A DNA stretch of 11,665 bases, from assembly GCA_029239935.1 (NCBI GenBank), contig JARBTY010000096.1, forward strand, positions 1 to 11,665. Direction: 5' to 3'. Origin of the DNA: Clostridia bacterium. GTDB taxonomy: Bacteria > Bacillota_A > Clostridia > Lachnospirales > Cellulosilyticaceae. The stretch's first letter is position 1; every line of letters starts with the position of its first letter. Below the pieces are notes generated by a model, which was not told the origin of the DNA, searched no databases, and saw nothing but the letters and a program-made list of their open reading frames with translations. Below, piece by piece: positions 1-6,407 of this stretch. Position numbers and translations under genes: made by a program.

Positions 1-48
1 ATCTTTCTGAAAACCTCCCAAAGTGCGTAAATTCAAGAGTTTCTACAT

Positions 49-72
49 ACGAATCGTCTATGATTCGTTTTT
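49..72 (+). terminator. possible plus-strand hairpin terminator
   Basis: ACGAATC (49-55) and GATTCGT (62-68) pair perfectly around a 6-nt loop, and TTTTT follows (68-72) on the plus strand. This is the layout of a short Rho-independent terminator for transcription entering from the left. It overlaps the stop codon of the minus-strand recombinase. On the minus strand there is no U-run, so it would not be a good terminator for the recombinase itself. The stem has modest GC, so the call is tentative. Confidence 0.35.
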
Positions 73-1768
73 CACCCTTTGTAGACAACAGACCGTCTCA
101 ACGGTACTTTCATTGTCCCAATCAAGTTCCTCTGTCTCTGTTCCATTGAAAAATACCGGGAATTTGAACTTGATATGCTTTAAGAATCTGCCATCTTCCT
201 GCTCTTTCTCATAAAGATGAACTTCTTCAACGAAGCTTTTTACAAATTCCTTTTTTTCTCCATCGGTCATCTTATCATAAAGTTTATCAAAATACAGAAG
301 GAATTGATAGACGTTATCGCCAGAAATTTTCTGCTGTTTTATGTTAAACAAACGATTTTCAGTTTCCTCGACAGACAGTTCTAAAGCATCCATTTCATCA
401 TACAGTCCATCCATGCGTTCCTGCATATCCTGATACTTTTTATCATAATGCTTGTCCGATACCGATAAATGATCCATCTGTGAAGCAAGCTTATTCTTGG
501 CTCCTTGCAACTGCTTTAACTGTTCCTTCAAGTTCGTGTGCTCTTTTTCCAAATCTTTTGTATCCAGACTATTTCCTATTTTCATCCTGATTTCATTCTC
601 AAACTTTGGATTGTTTACCAGTTTTCCAATAATCTCAGCAATCGCATCATTTACCTTATCTTCATTCCACTGCTTTTTGTAAGTACAGTGATGTCCATCA
701 ATGAATGTTCTATGTTTACATGCATAGTAAAAGTAATCTTTATATAAGGTTCCATCCTTACGTTTCTTACGATTGACATTTCCATACATCCCACTTCCGC
801 AGATTGGACATTTTACAATACCGGATAAAATATGCTCATGCTCAAGGCTATGCACCTTCTCATTGCCTACTCCAGTTTCCTGACGCTTTTTCTGTGCAAG
901 ATTCCAGTCTTCCTCTGAAATGATCTCATCATGGATTCCATCGCTGATTAAAAAAGAATCTTGTTTCACCACATGATATTCGTTTCGGGTTCCTGCAATT
1001 TTTTCATTCTTTCGTCTGCCAAAGGCTAGCTTGCCGCAATAGATCGGATTGTCCAATACTCCTTTGATAAATGAAGAAGAAAAGGTCTCCATCGTATTGT
1101 TCTGTCTGATTTTCTTTCTATAGCCATTCTGATTAAGAAAAACAGCCATTCTGATTAAGAAAAACAGCGATTGCTCCAATCCCCATCGTTGTATTAACAA
1201 ATTTATCATAGATCAGACGGATAATAGGTGCTTCATCCTCTGCTATCTGTAATTCCCCATCTACTAGCTTATACCCATAAGGAGCAAATCCACCGTTCCA
1301 TTTTCCTTCTCTTGCTTTCTGCCTACGACCTTCCATGGTCTGAACAAGAATATTCTCACGCTCAATTTCAGCTACCGCTGACAATACGGAAATCATCAAT
1401 TTTCCTGCATCTTTTGAGCTATCTATTCCATCTTCCACACAGATCAGATTCACACCAAAATCCTGCATTCTCTGCAAGGAGCTTAAAACATCCGCCGCAT
1501 TTCTTCCAAATCGGGACAGCTTAAAGACAAGAACAAAGTCTACCTTATCCTTACCACTTTCAATATCACAAAGCATCTGTTGAAACTCAGGTCTTCCTTC
1601 TACACTTTTACCAGATTTACCTTCATCAGTATATTCACCAGCAATCACCATTTCCTGATAGTCTGCATATTTTTTCAATTTATCTTTTTGTGCATCCAGA
1701 CTGTATCCTTCCACCTGCATGGAAGTGGATACTCTGGTATAGATGTAGCATTTCAGTTGTTTCTTCAT
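58..1768 (-). pseudogene. large serine recombinase, frameshifted by a 22-bp duplication
   Basis: This is a site-specific recombinase of the large serine family, which integrates and excises mobile elements. The ATG at 1768 follows GAGGAAGG with good spacing; the upstream GTG at 1807 has no such site and overlaps the previous gene. The N-terminal resolvase domain shows YTRVSTS near residues 10-16, with Ser14 the expected nucleophile, KLSRFGRN at 83-90 and AEIEREN at 133-139. The recombinase domain begins around FAPYGYKL (161-168). The frame stops after residue 211 at 1133, inside a 22-bp tandem duplication (1122-1165). The other frame continues to 58 with FLNQNGYRKKI, a zinc ribbon (CPIC near 800-810, further Cys near 720 and 685) and a coiled-coil stretch. 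Removing one 22-bp unit gives one intact 562-aa protein, a normal length for the family. As written, the product is a truncated catalytic domain and probably inactive. It lies 22 nt behind the DUF6933-like gene, probably in the same transcript. Confidence 0.88.
1122..1165. repeat. 22-bp perfect tandem duplication inside the recombinase
   Basis: Positions 1122-1143 and 1144-1165 are identical. Each begins AGCCATTCTG and ends AAGAAAAAC. The three bases AGC repeat again at 1166-1168. Twenty-two is not a multiple of three, so the extra unit shifts the recombinase frame and creates a stop at 1133-1135. The same protein words (AVFLNQNG) can be read from both copies in two different frames, which is direct proof of duplication rather than of two separate genes. 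Confidence 0.95.
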
Positions 1769-1790
1769 CAGCATTCCTTCCTCTACTTTT

Positions 1791-2318
1791 TTATTCGTGA
1801 ATTCCACATAAGGCTTTTAGCATTTCTTCAAATGGAACAATGTAGTCTTTCCCTATTTTCCTTAGAAGACGATTCTGTTCGTATGCCTCATATGCCTGAA
1901 TTGTCTCGTCTTCCCTCCATGCATACTCCCAACGATAACCCATATCTAAAATCATACGAGAAATATTTCCTGTTATCTGCCGGTCAGCTTTCTCGGCAAA
2001 AACAATACTATCAATATTGCTCATATAATGGACAATTTCTTCCGTGTTAACATTGCCTACCTCAAGCGTGTATGGCAGTGCTTCCATCACAAGCTCTGAA
2101 AATTTATCCTTATTTCTTGGCAATTTATTTCTAAACAGCAAGCAATACATGGTTTTATCATTCATAAGAACGATGGTGTTACGCCCATCCACCTTAGCAA
2201 TATGTCCATGCCACGAATAAAATGGTTTGTCCTCTATTGCAAGCTGCACTGGTGTAGCAAAATCTGTTTTATTCAGTTTTAGTGCTGTCTGAAATGCCTT
2301 TGAGCAATATATTATCAT
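1791..2318 (-). CDS. DUF6933-like hypothetical protein
   Basis: This 175-aa soluble protein starts MIIYCSKAFQ. GAGGAGG lies 11 nt before the ATG. The opening MIIYCxK, the FYSWHGHI segment near residues 33-40 and the IVLMNDKTMYCLL segment near 49-61 match my memory of the DUF6933 family, whose members start M-I-Y-C-T-K and carry a W-H-A-N/H motif followed by an M-N-x-x-T/S-x-Y strand. That family has no established function that I know of. The C-terminal part (about 100-175) is charged and helical. No signal peptide or membrane segment is visible. The stop is 22 nt before the recombinase start, so the two are probably co-transcribed from the promoter at 2396-2424. This suggests an accessory or regulatory passenger of the recombinase module, which is inference from position only. 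Confidence 0.72.
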   Translation of the reverse strand: MIIYCSKAFQTALKLNKTDFATPVQLAIEDKPFYSWHGHIAKVDGRNTIVLMNDKTMYCLLFRNKLPRNKDKFSELVMEALPYTLEVGNVNTEEIVHYMSNIDSIVFAEKADRQITGNISRMILDMGYRWEYAWREDETIQAYEAYEQNRLLRKIGKDYIVPFEEMLKALCGIHE

Positions 2319-2395
2319 AAAATGTTAATCCTCCTCTATCCATGAAATCGAATTGTATCTACTAATATTTTACCGTTTACAATTGTCCCAACTTT

Positions 2396-2424
2396 ATTTT
2401 ATCATCGTTCCAACCTATATTCAA
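2396..2424 (-). promoter_or_regulatory. sigma-A-type promoter for the DUF6933-recombinase unit
   Basis: Read on the minus strand: TTGAAT (2419-2424), a 17-nt spacer, then TAAAAT (2396-2401), with TG one base ahead of the -10 box (extended -10). It lies about 78 nt upstream of the ATG at 2318, leaving a leader that ends in GAGGAGG. Both boxes are one mismatch from consensus and the spacing is ideal. No experimental start site is known. Confidence 0.62.
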
Positions 2425-2446
2425 TTACTATTTTATCTAATCTTTA

Positions 2447-2489
2447 TAAGACAGAGCATTGCAGGTAATCGTCGAAATGCTCTATCTTA
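2447..2489. repeat. 14-bp inverted repeat with 15-nt loop
   Basis: TAAGACAGAGCATT (2447-2460) pairs with AATGCTCTATCTTA (2476-2489), with 13 of 14 positions complementary. It lies 27 nt beyond the stop of the small ORF at 2516 and just upstream of the promoter at 2396-2424. It could terminate transcription from the small ORF, but no U-run follows on either strand. It could instead be a protein-binding site or an RNA hairpin. Its spacing from the -35 box (about 22 bp) would suit an activator or repressor. Confidence 0.6.
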
Positions 2490-2515
2490 CGAAATTCACT
2501 TGATACAAATTTCTT

Positions 2516-2716
2516 CTATGCAGCTCTGCATCGATAAGCAGAAAAACATTTCACATAGGCGGTGAATCTTGATTTCTTTTCATCCGTATTCTCTGTCCAC
2601 CGCTCTGGTCGGTATTGTATTTCTCTCTCAATATCTCGTAAAATTTTGGAGCAATACTTTTCCATTATCTTAGCCATTAATCTGCAACATCGCTCAAATT
2701 CCTTGTTCACTGGCAT
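2516..2716 (-). CDS. small hypothetical protein
   Basis: This short protein is 66 aa from the ATG at 2716, or 64 aa from the in-frame GTG at 2710. AGGGAG touches the ATG but is six bases from the GTG, so the GTG (reading MNKEFERCC) may be the true start. The first 35 residues (KEFERCCRLMAKIMEKYCSKILRDIE) look like an amphipathic, charged helix, which supports real coding. The C-terminus is basic and Cys-containing. I do not recognise a family. It lies alone between the recombinase module and the structured non-coding region, as small accessory ORFs of mobile elements often do. There is no membrane segment. It could still be a chance ORF. Confidence 0.45.
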   Translation of the reverse strand: MPVNKEFERCCRLMAKIMEKYCSKILRDIEREIQYRPERWTENTDEKKSRFTAYVKCFSAYRCRAA

Positions 2717-2781
2717 CTCCCTTCTTTATTTTTTATTAAATATTTTCTTTTTCTGTATTATTATTGCATTTGCACTGTAAT

Positions 2782-2803
2782 CGGCTATAAAACTTTTTGT
2801 ATC
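2782..2803 (+). repeat. outlying degenerate copy of the array motif
   Basis: GGCTATAAAACTTTTTGTATC (about 2783-2803) equals the third array repeat from GGCTATA to CTTTTTGTA, except for two inserted A residues. The closing AGCCA has decayed to ATCA. It lies about 228 bp before the first full repeat and is not on the 32-bp ladder. It could be a relic or a chance resemblance in AT-rich DNA. Confidence 0.35.
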
Positions 2804-2912
2804 ATTTATATAATAACTGCATTTCAAATTTTCCGATAGAAACAAGGCTGGTGCATTTTACTTTTTTCAAACCAACTTCTGGTGTTTTTTTATCTAATTT
2901 CTGTACATAATT

Positions 2913-2939
2913 AACACTTTTAGTTTTAAAAAGAGTGTT
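2913..2939. repeat. AACACT/AGTGTT hairpin
   Basis: AACACT (2913-2918) and AGTGTT (2934-2939) pair, with additional T-A pairs inside the stem across an AT-rich loop. It directly precedes the oriT-like inverted repeats and may belong to the same functional unit. It is AT-rich and weak, so it might also be only a terminator remnant. Confidence 0.45.
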
Positions 2940-2948
2940 GGAGCACGG

Positions 2949-3010
2949 CAAGTTACGCAATAGCGACGTCTCCGTCCTATCGCAACTTGTCAGGGGTTAA
3001 AATCCCCTGA
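2949..3010. other. oriT-like region (two inverted repeats)
   Basis: The first inverted repeat has the arms CAAGTTACGCAATAG (2949-2963) and CTATCGCAACTTG (2977-2989), imperfect by two extra bases, around a GC-richer loop CGACGTCTCCGTC. The second is perfect: TCAGGGG (2990-2996) and CCCCTGA (3004-3010) with a 7-nt loop. The motif CGCAACTTGTCAGGGG, a hyphenated repeat followed at once by a short GC-rich hairpin, resembles sequences I associate with the DNA next to MobA-type relaxase genes in Clostridial mobilizable elements. No relaxase is present in the window, so if this is an oriT it would act in trans. The local GC content is higher than its surroundings. Which base is nicked cannot be told. 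Confidence 0.4.
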
Positions 3011-3030
3011 AACCCCTAATGTATTTCATA

Positions 3031-3243
3031 TGGCTACACTTTCTATAGCCAATATTGTATGCTGGCTGTACTTTTTAAAGCCAACAAAAGATACTGGCTA
3101 TACTTTTTGTAGCCATAATTGGAAATGTAAATTATGACTCCATATTACATACCTTACTTGGCTTCACTTTTTATAGCCATTTTTCCTAAATGGCTACATT
3201 TTCTGTAGCCAACTCATATTTTTGGCATCACTTTTTGAAGCCA
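3031..3243 (+). repeat. six 21-bp palindromic repeats on a 32-bp ladder
   Basis: Full copies lie at 3031-3051, 3063-3083, 3095-3115, 3159-3179, 3191-3211 and 3223-3243. Start-to-start distances are 32, 32, 64, 32 and 32. All have one orientation, TGGC-T/A-N2-A-C/T-TTT-T/C-T-N2-AGCCA, with 11-bp AT-rich spacers that differ from each other. The arms TGGCT and AGCCA are complementary; the centre ACTTTTT is conserved and not palindromic. Positions 6 and 16 change together in copy 6 (A-T becomes T-A), but other copies carry mismatches there. The vacant rung (3127-3147) holds no match; an out-of-register TGG...CCA lies at 3120-3142. Thirty-two bp is three helical turns, so all sites would face the same side of the DNA, as expected of iterons or a partition/regulator array. 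Spacers are too short for CRISPR. Function is unknown. Confidence 0.93.
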
Positions 3244-3256
3244 TTCTCTGTAAAAC

Positions 3257-3294
3257 AACGAAAAAAGGTAGTCATAGTGACTACCTTTTTCGTT
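3257..3294 (-). terminator. Rho-independent terminator of the hsd operon
   Basis: AACGAAAAAAGGTAGTCA (3257-3274) pairs along its length with TGACTACCTTTTTCGTT (3278-3294), with a 3-nt loop and one unpaired A. On the minus strand the stem GGTAGTCA/TGACTACC is followed by TTTTTTCG and then TTGTTTT. It begins only 4 bases after the hsdM stop codon. The A/T flanks are symmetrical, so it would also stop plus-strand transcription coming from the repeat ladder. Confidence 0.9.
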
Positions 3295-3297
3295 ATT

Positions 3298-5094
3298 CTA
3301 TTTCAACTCTGGCAAACCCAATTCCTTTAAAAATTGATTATGTCTTGTTTTTGCTTTAATAATCTCTTCTTCAATGCTGTCTAAATTTATCTTTACTTCT
3401 GCAAGATCAATAATTTCTTCTTCCGCCGCTGTACTCACATATCGAGAAATATTCAGATTAAAACCATTCTTCTCAATTTCTTCCATAGATACACGACGAG
3501 AGTATTTTTTATCATCTTCTTTACGAAATTGATACGTCTCCACAATCCTATCAATATGTTCTGGCAAAAGAACATTTTGACGTTTACCTTTTTCATAGTA
3601 CTCGCTTGCATTTATAAACAGCACGTCATCCGGTTTTTTACACTTTTTGAGCACAAGAATACAAACTGGAATCCCTGTAGAGAAAAACAAATTGGCAGGC
3701 AAGCCAATGATTGTATCAATATTTCCATCTTTGAGTAACTTGGTTCTAATCTTTTCTTCTGCACCACCTCGGAATAAAACACCATGTGGCAAAATAATTG
3801 CCATTGTTCCCTCGTCACTCAAAAAATGAAATCCGTGCAATAGAAAAGCAAAATCTGCTGCTGACTTTGGTGCAAGCCCATAACTTTTAAAACGGAAATC
3901 TTCTGCAAGAGTATCATCAGGCTCCCAGCGATAGCTAAATGGCGGATTTGCTACTACAGCATCACACTTCAATTTTTTAGCAGGATTCATTTCGTTAAGT
4001 ACTGGCCAATCATTAAGCAGTGAATCTCCATGGAATATTTGAAACTCTGAATCTTTAAACCCATGGAGTAACATATTCATACGTGCAAGGTTGTATGTTG
4101 TAATATTTTTTTCTTGCCCATATATCTGACCAATACTATTTGGCTCAAGTTGCTTTTTTACATTGATGAGCAGTGACCCTGATCCACAAGCAAAATCCAA
4201 CAAATTATTAATAAACTTCTTTTTCCCAGCACTAGGGTTTTGACTATCAAGTATGACGATCCTAGAAAGTATGGTGGAAATCTGCTGTGGTGTATAGAAT
4301 TCCCCTGCTTTCTTACCGGAACCAGCTGCGAATTGACCTATCAAATATTCATACGCATTACCCAATAAATCAATCTCGTTGGTGAATTCAGAAAGTCCCT
4401 CAGCAATTGCAGTTATAATTGAACACAGAGTTTCATTACGCTGTTGATAGGTTTTTCCAAGTTTGTCTGAGTCGAGATTAACTTCTGAAAACAAGCCACG
4501 AAAAGTACTATCAAAAGATTCATTTTCAATGAATTTAAATCCACTTTGTAAGTTTTTCAAAAGTTGCTTATTTTGAGTTCTTGCTAATTCATAAATATTA
4601 CTCCATAAATATTGTGGCTTTATAACAAAGTGAACCTTTCTGCGCATTTGTTTTTCAAAAGTTGCCACTTGATCTAAATTTCTAATGTACCAAACACTAA
4701 GAGGGGTCAGCTTTCGACTCTGCAGTAAAATTTCATATTCATCAATACACATCTGCCTTGCTTTTTTAATAACCTCTTTGTCAGTTTCATTTTCTTTTAC
4801 AGGCAATTTAGTTACCGTTAACGCCTCGAAGTAACTGACAACCCGTTTCTTTAATTCACTGATAACTTCATTCTGTATTTCAATGGTAACGGCTTGTTCT
4901 ATCTCTATTTCACAGTCAGCATAATCGCTACCAAGCTCTTTTTTTACAGCCATTTCATAATTGTCAGAAAGATACCTCAAAAAAAGAAACGACAACATAT
5001 AATCACGAAAATCGTCCGCATTCATAGCTCCACGCAGTTTGTCAGCAATTCCCCAAAGGGTGGCGCCTAATTGTTTTTGTTGTGAATCATTCAT
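3298..5094 (-). CDS. hsdM: type I restriction-modification DNA methyltransferase subunit HsdM
   Basis: This is the adenine-N6 methyltransferase subunit of a type I restriction-modification enzyme. Two HsdM plus one HsdS form the methylase, and adding HsdR gives the restriction complex. At 598 aa it is longer than type IC HsdM of about 520. The N-terminal helical domain (about 5-50, LWGIADKLRG, FLFLRYLSDNYE) is followed by an extra stretch of roughly 60-70 residues (about 85-152) absent from my memory of EcoR124I HsdM. The SAM-binding motif I is LDFACGSGSLL (299-309) and the catalytic motif IV is NPPF (383-386), the N6-adenine class. APKSAADFAFLLHG (408-421) is also typical. The C-terminal helices (565-598) resemble those that contact HsdS. 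The ATG overlaps the prrC stop as ATGA, with AGGAGG 7 nt upstream inside prrC, so translation is coupled. It is the last gene of the operon. Confidence 0.96.
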   Translation of the reverse strand: MNDSQQKQLGATLWGIADKLRGAMNADDFRDYMLSFLFLRYLSDNYEMAVKKELGSDYADCEIEIEQAVTIEIQNEVISELKKRVVSYFEALTVTKLPVKENETDKEVIKKARQMCIDEYEILLQSRKLTPLSVWYIRNLDQVATFEKQMRRKVHFVIKPQYLWSNIYELARTQNKQLLKNLQSGFKFIENESFDSTFRGLFSEVNLDSDKLGKTYQQRNETLCSIITAIAEGLSEFTNEIDLLGNAYEYLIGQFAAGSGKKAGEFYTPQQISTILSRIVILDSQNPSAGKKKFINNLLDFACGSGSLLINVKKQLEPNSIGQIYGQEKNITTYNLARMNMLLHGFKDSEFQIFHGDSLLNDWPVLNEMNPAKKLKCDAVVANPPFSYRWEPDDTLAEDFRFKSYGLAPKSAADFAFLLHGFHFLSDEGTMAIILPHGVLFRGGAEEKIRTKLLKDGNIDTIIGLPANLFFSTGIPVCILVLKKCKKPDDVLFINASEYYEKGKRQNVLLPEHIDRIVETYQFRKEDDKKYSRRVSMEEIEKNGFNLNISRYVSTAAEEEIIDLAEVKINLDSIEEEIIKAKTRHNQFLKELGLPELK

Positions 5095-6407
5095 TCTTGC
5101 TCCTCCTGAATTTGACCATTTTCAAACAATTTCTGGTTGAAATTATAGTCTTCTAAAAAATTATTAAGTATATTTTTGAAATGCTGCTTGTTTTCCTCAA
5201 CCATTTCTTTGGGTTCAAACAAAGAATAGTTTCCGTGGCTCAACAGGTTTACTATTCTTGTGTATATGGGCTCATATTCTTCATCACCTTTCCTAATACA
5301 TGAAGAAAAGTGAGCATAGCCATGGAATGATGCTGTTTTTTCCAGTATATTTCTAAGAATATTGAAATGGTATGTATATAAGGCACCTGAATCAGACGCT
5401 TTTTTCAGTTCCTTTAACAATGCAACATGGTGAAAAAAGGGTGTCTTAGTAGTATCTTTCAATATATATGATCCATTAGCAGTATTCTTTTGTAAAAACA
5501 ATTGCTCTGCTTTATTAATTTCATTACACAAAACATTAAAAAACAATGTATGATGTGATGAAACTATTACTTTTATATTATTACCACTCATCAGTTGGGC
5601 TAAATGACTTGCTACAGCAATTACATTATTATCATCTAAGGAAGAAATAGGGTCATCTATGTAGATGTATTTCACCCAACTGTATGAATCTACGTTATCT
5701 ACTACCAACTGTACAATAGCTAAGAAAAAGCACCATACAAAGATATTTTCTTCTCCACGAGATACCTTAATATTTTCTGCTTGTTGAAGTGTTTCCTCTA
5801 TTAGTACTTCTCTAAAAAAGCTAATCGCTGAGTTCTCATAGTCAATAGTAAAATCAAAATCAGCATATCGTTGTAGTAATGGGCGAATCCTACTCTCCAT
5901 TTCAAGTTCCTTAAGTCCTGCAAAAAAACGAGAATTACTATTTAACTTTAATAGGCGCTCAGTATCATTTTCCAGATCATTGTCCCAATAGAAAAGGTCT
6001 TCCGTAAAAGCGTTGTAGTATAGAGTGTCAGCCGTTTTTTCTCCTGTTTCTTCATTGGAATTTTGCCCCAATGACTTAAATTCAACCGAAAGTCTTGTTT
6101 TACCGGTTCCATTATAAGCAAACAACACAATATACTTCTTTTCATCTAACAACATTCTGAAATACTCGGCAATTTCTTTAACGGAATCAAACTCCTTATT
6201 TCCTACTCTTTTAAGGATGAAGTCTATTTTCACCAGTGCTTCTGGCGATATGCCCTCTTTTAAAGTATATTCTACTGAGCCTCTGGCTTTCCTATAGTTC
6301 TCTATAATTATTTTTTTGTATTGCTGAAAATCGTTGTTATTCAGCTTCTTGTTTGTCAACTTGCTAAATTCCTCTTTAGTAAATCTTTCCGGAACGTTTA
6401 TACTCAT
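5091..6407 (-). CDS. prrC: PrrC-family anticodon nuclease
   Basis: This is a 438-aa homologue of E. coli PrrC, an ABC-type ATPase joined to a tRNA anticodon nuclease. In E. coli PrrC is held inactive by the linked type Ic Hsd complex and cuts tRNA-Lys when phage T4 disables restriction. Visible motifs: Walker A AYNGTGKT (97-104), then YYNAFTEDLFYWDNDL (130-145), nearly identical to my memory of E. coli PrrC; ABC signature VSRGEE (215-220); Walker B and D-loop YIYIDDPISSLDD (247-259); switch His near 285. The nuclease triad aligns as R352, E356 (LRNILEKTASF) and H391 (LLSHGNYS), matching E. coli R320, E324, H356. D318 aligns with D287, reported to contact the wobble base. The N-terminus is about 50 residues longer than in E. 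coli. ATGA overlaps with hsdS and hsdM and a perfect AGGAGGTGA site before the ATG show tight operon integration. The target tRNA cannot be told from sequence. Confidence 0.93.
   Translation of the reverse strand: MSINVPERFTKEEFSKLTNKKLNNNDFQQYKKIIIENYRKARGSVEYTLKEGISPEALVKIDFILKRVGNKEFDSVKEIAEYFRMLLDEKKYIVLFAYNGTGKTRLSVEFKSLGQNSNEETGEKTADTLYYNAFTEDLFYWDNDLENDTERLLKLNSNSRFFAGLKELEMESRIRPLLQRYADFDFTIDYENSAISFFREVLIEETLQQAENIKVSRGEENIFVWCFFLAIVQLVVDNVDSYSWVKYIYIDDPISSLDDNNVIAVASHLAQLMSGNNIKVIVSSHHTLFFNVLCNEINKAEQLFLQKNTANGSYILKDTTKTPFFHHVALLKELKKASDSGALYTYHFNILRNILEKTASFHGYAHFSSCIRKGDEEYEPIYTRIVNLLSHGNYSLFEPKEMVEENKQHFKNILNNFLEDYNFNQKLFENGQIQEEQE

Larger units (their letters stand above)
2717..3297. 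other. 581-bp gene-free structured region
   Basis: No convincing coding frame exists here. From left to right it holds an AT-rich leader (2717-2780), a degenerate single copy of the array motif (2782-2803), a TGGT...ACCA element (2849-2874), a hairpin (2913-2939), an oriT-like pair of inverted repeats (2949-3010), the 32-bp-period repeat ladder (3031-3243) and the hsd operon terminator (3257-3294). The density of dyad symmetry is far above that of the neighbouring intergenic DNA. Confidence 0.8.

Noticed and set aside
58..1807. Two separate recombinase genes
   Set aside because: The halves share the AVFLNQNG words through a perfect 22-bp duplication and join in frame when one unit is removed. 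The left half has no catalytic domain or start signal of its own.
1580..2050. Plus-strand 156-aa open frame
   Set aside because: It is a mirror of the recombinase and DUF6933-like genes, rich in Phe/Leu/Ser as expected from antisense reading, and matches no family.
2353..2565. Plus-strand 70-aa open frame
   Set aside because: It runs through the promoter and inverted repeat of the minus-strand unit, has no ribosome binding site, and has an implausible composition.
3031..3243. CRISPR array
   Set aside because: Repeats are only 21 bp and variable, spacers are 11 bp and AT-rich, and no cas gene is present. The fixed pitch is the only resemblance.
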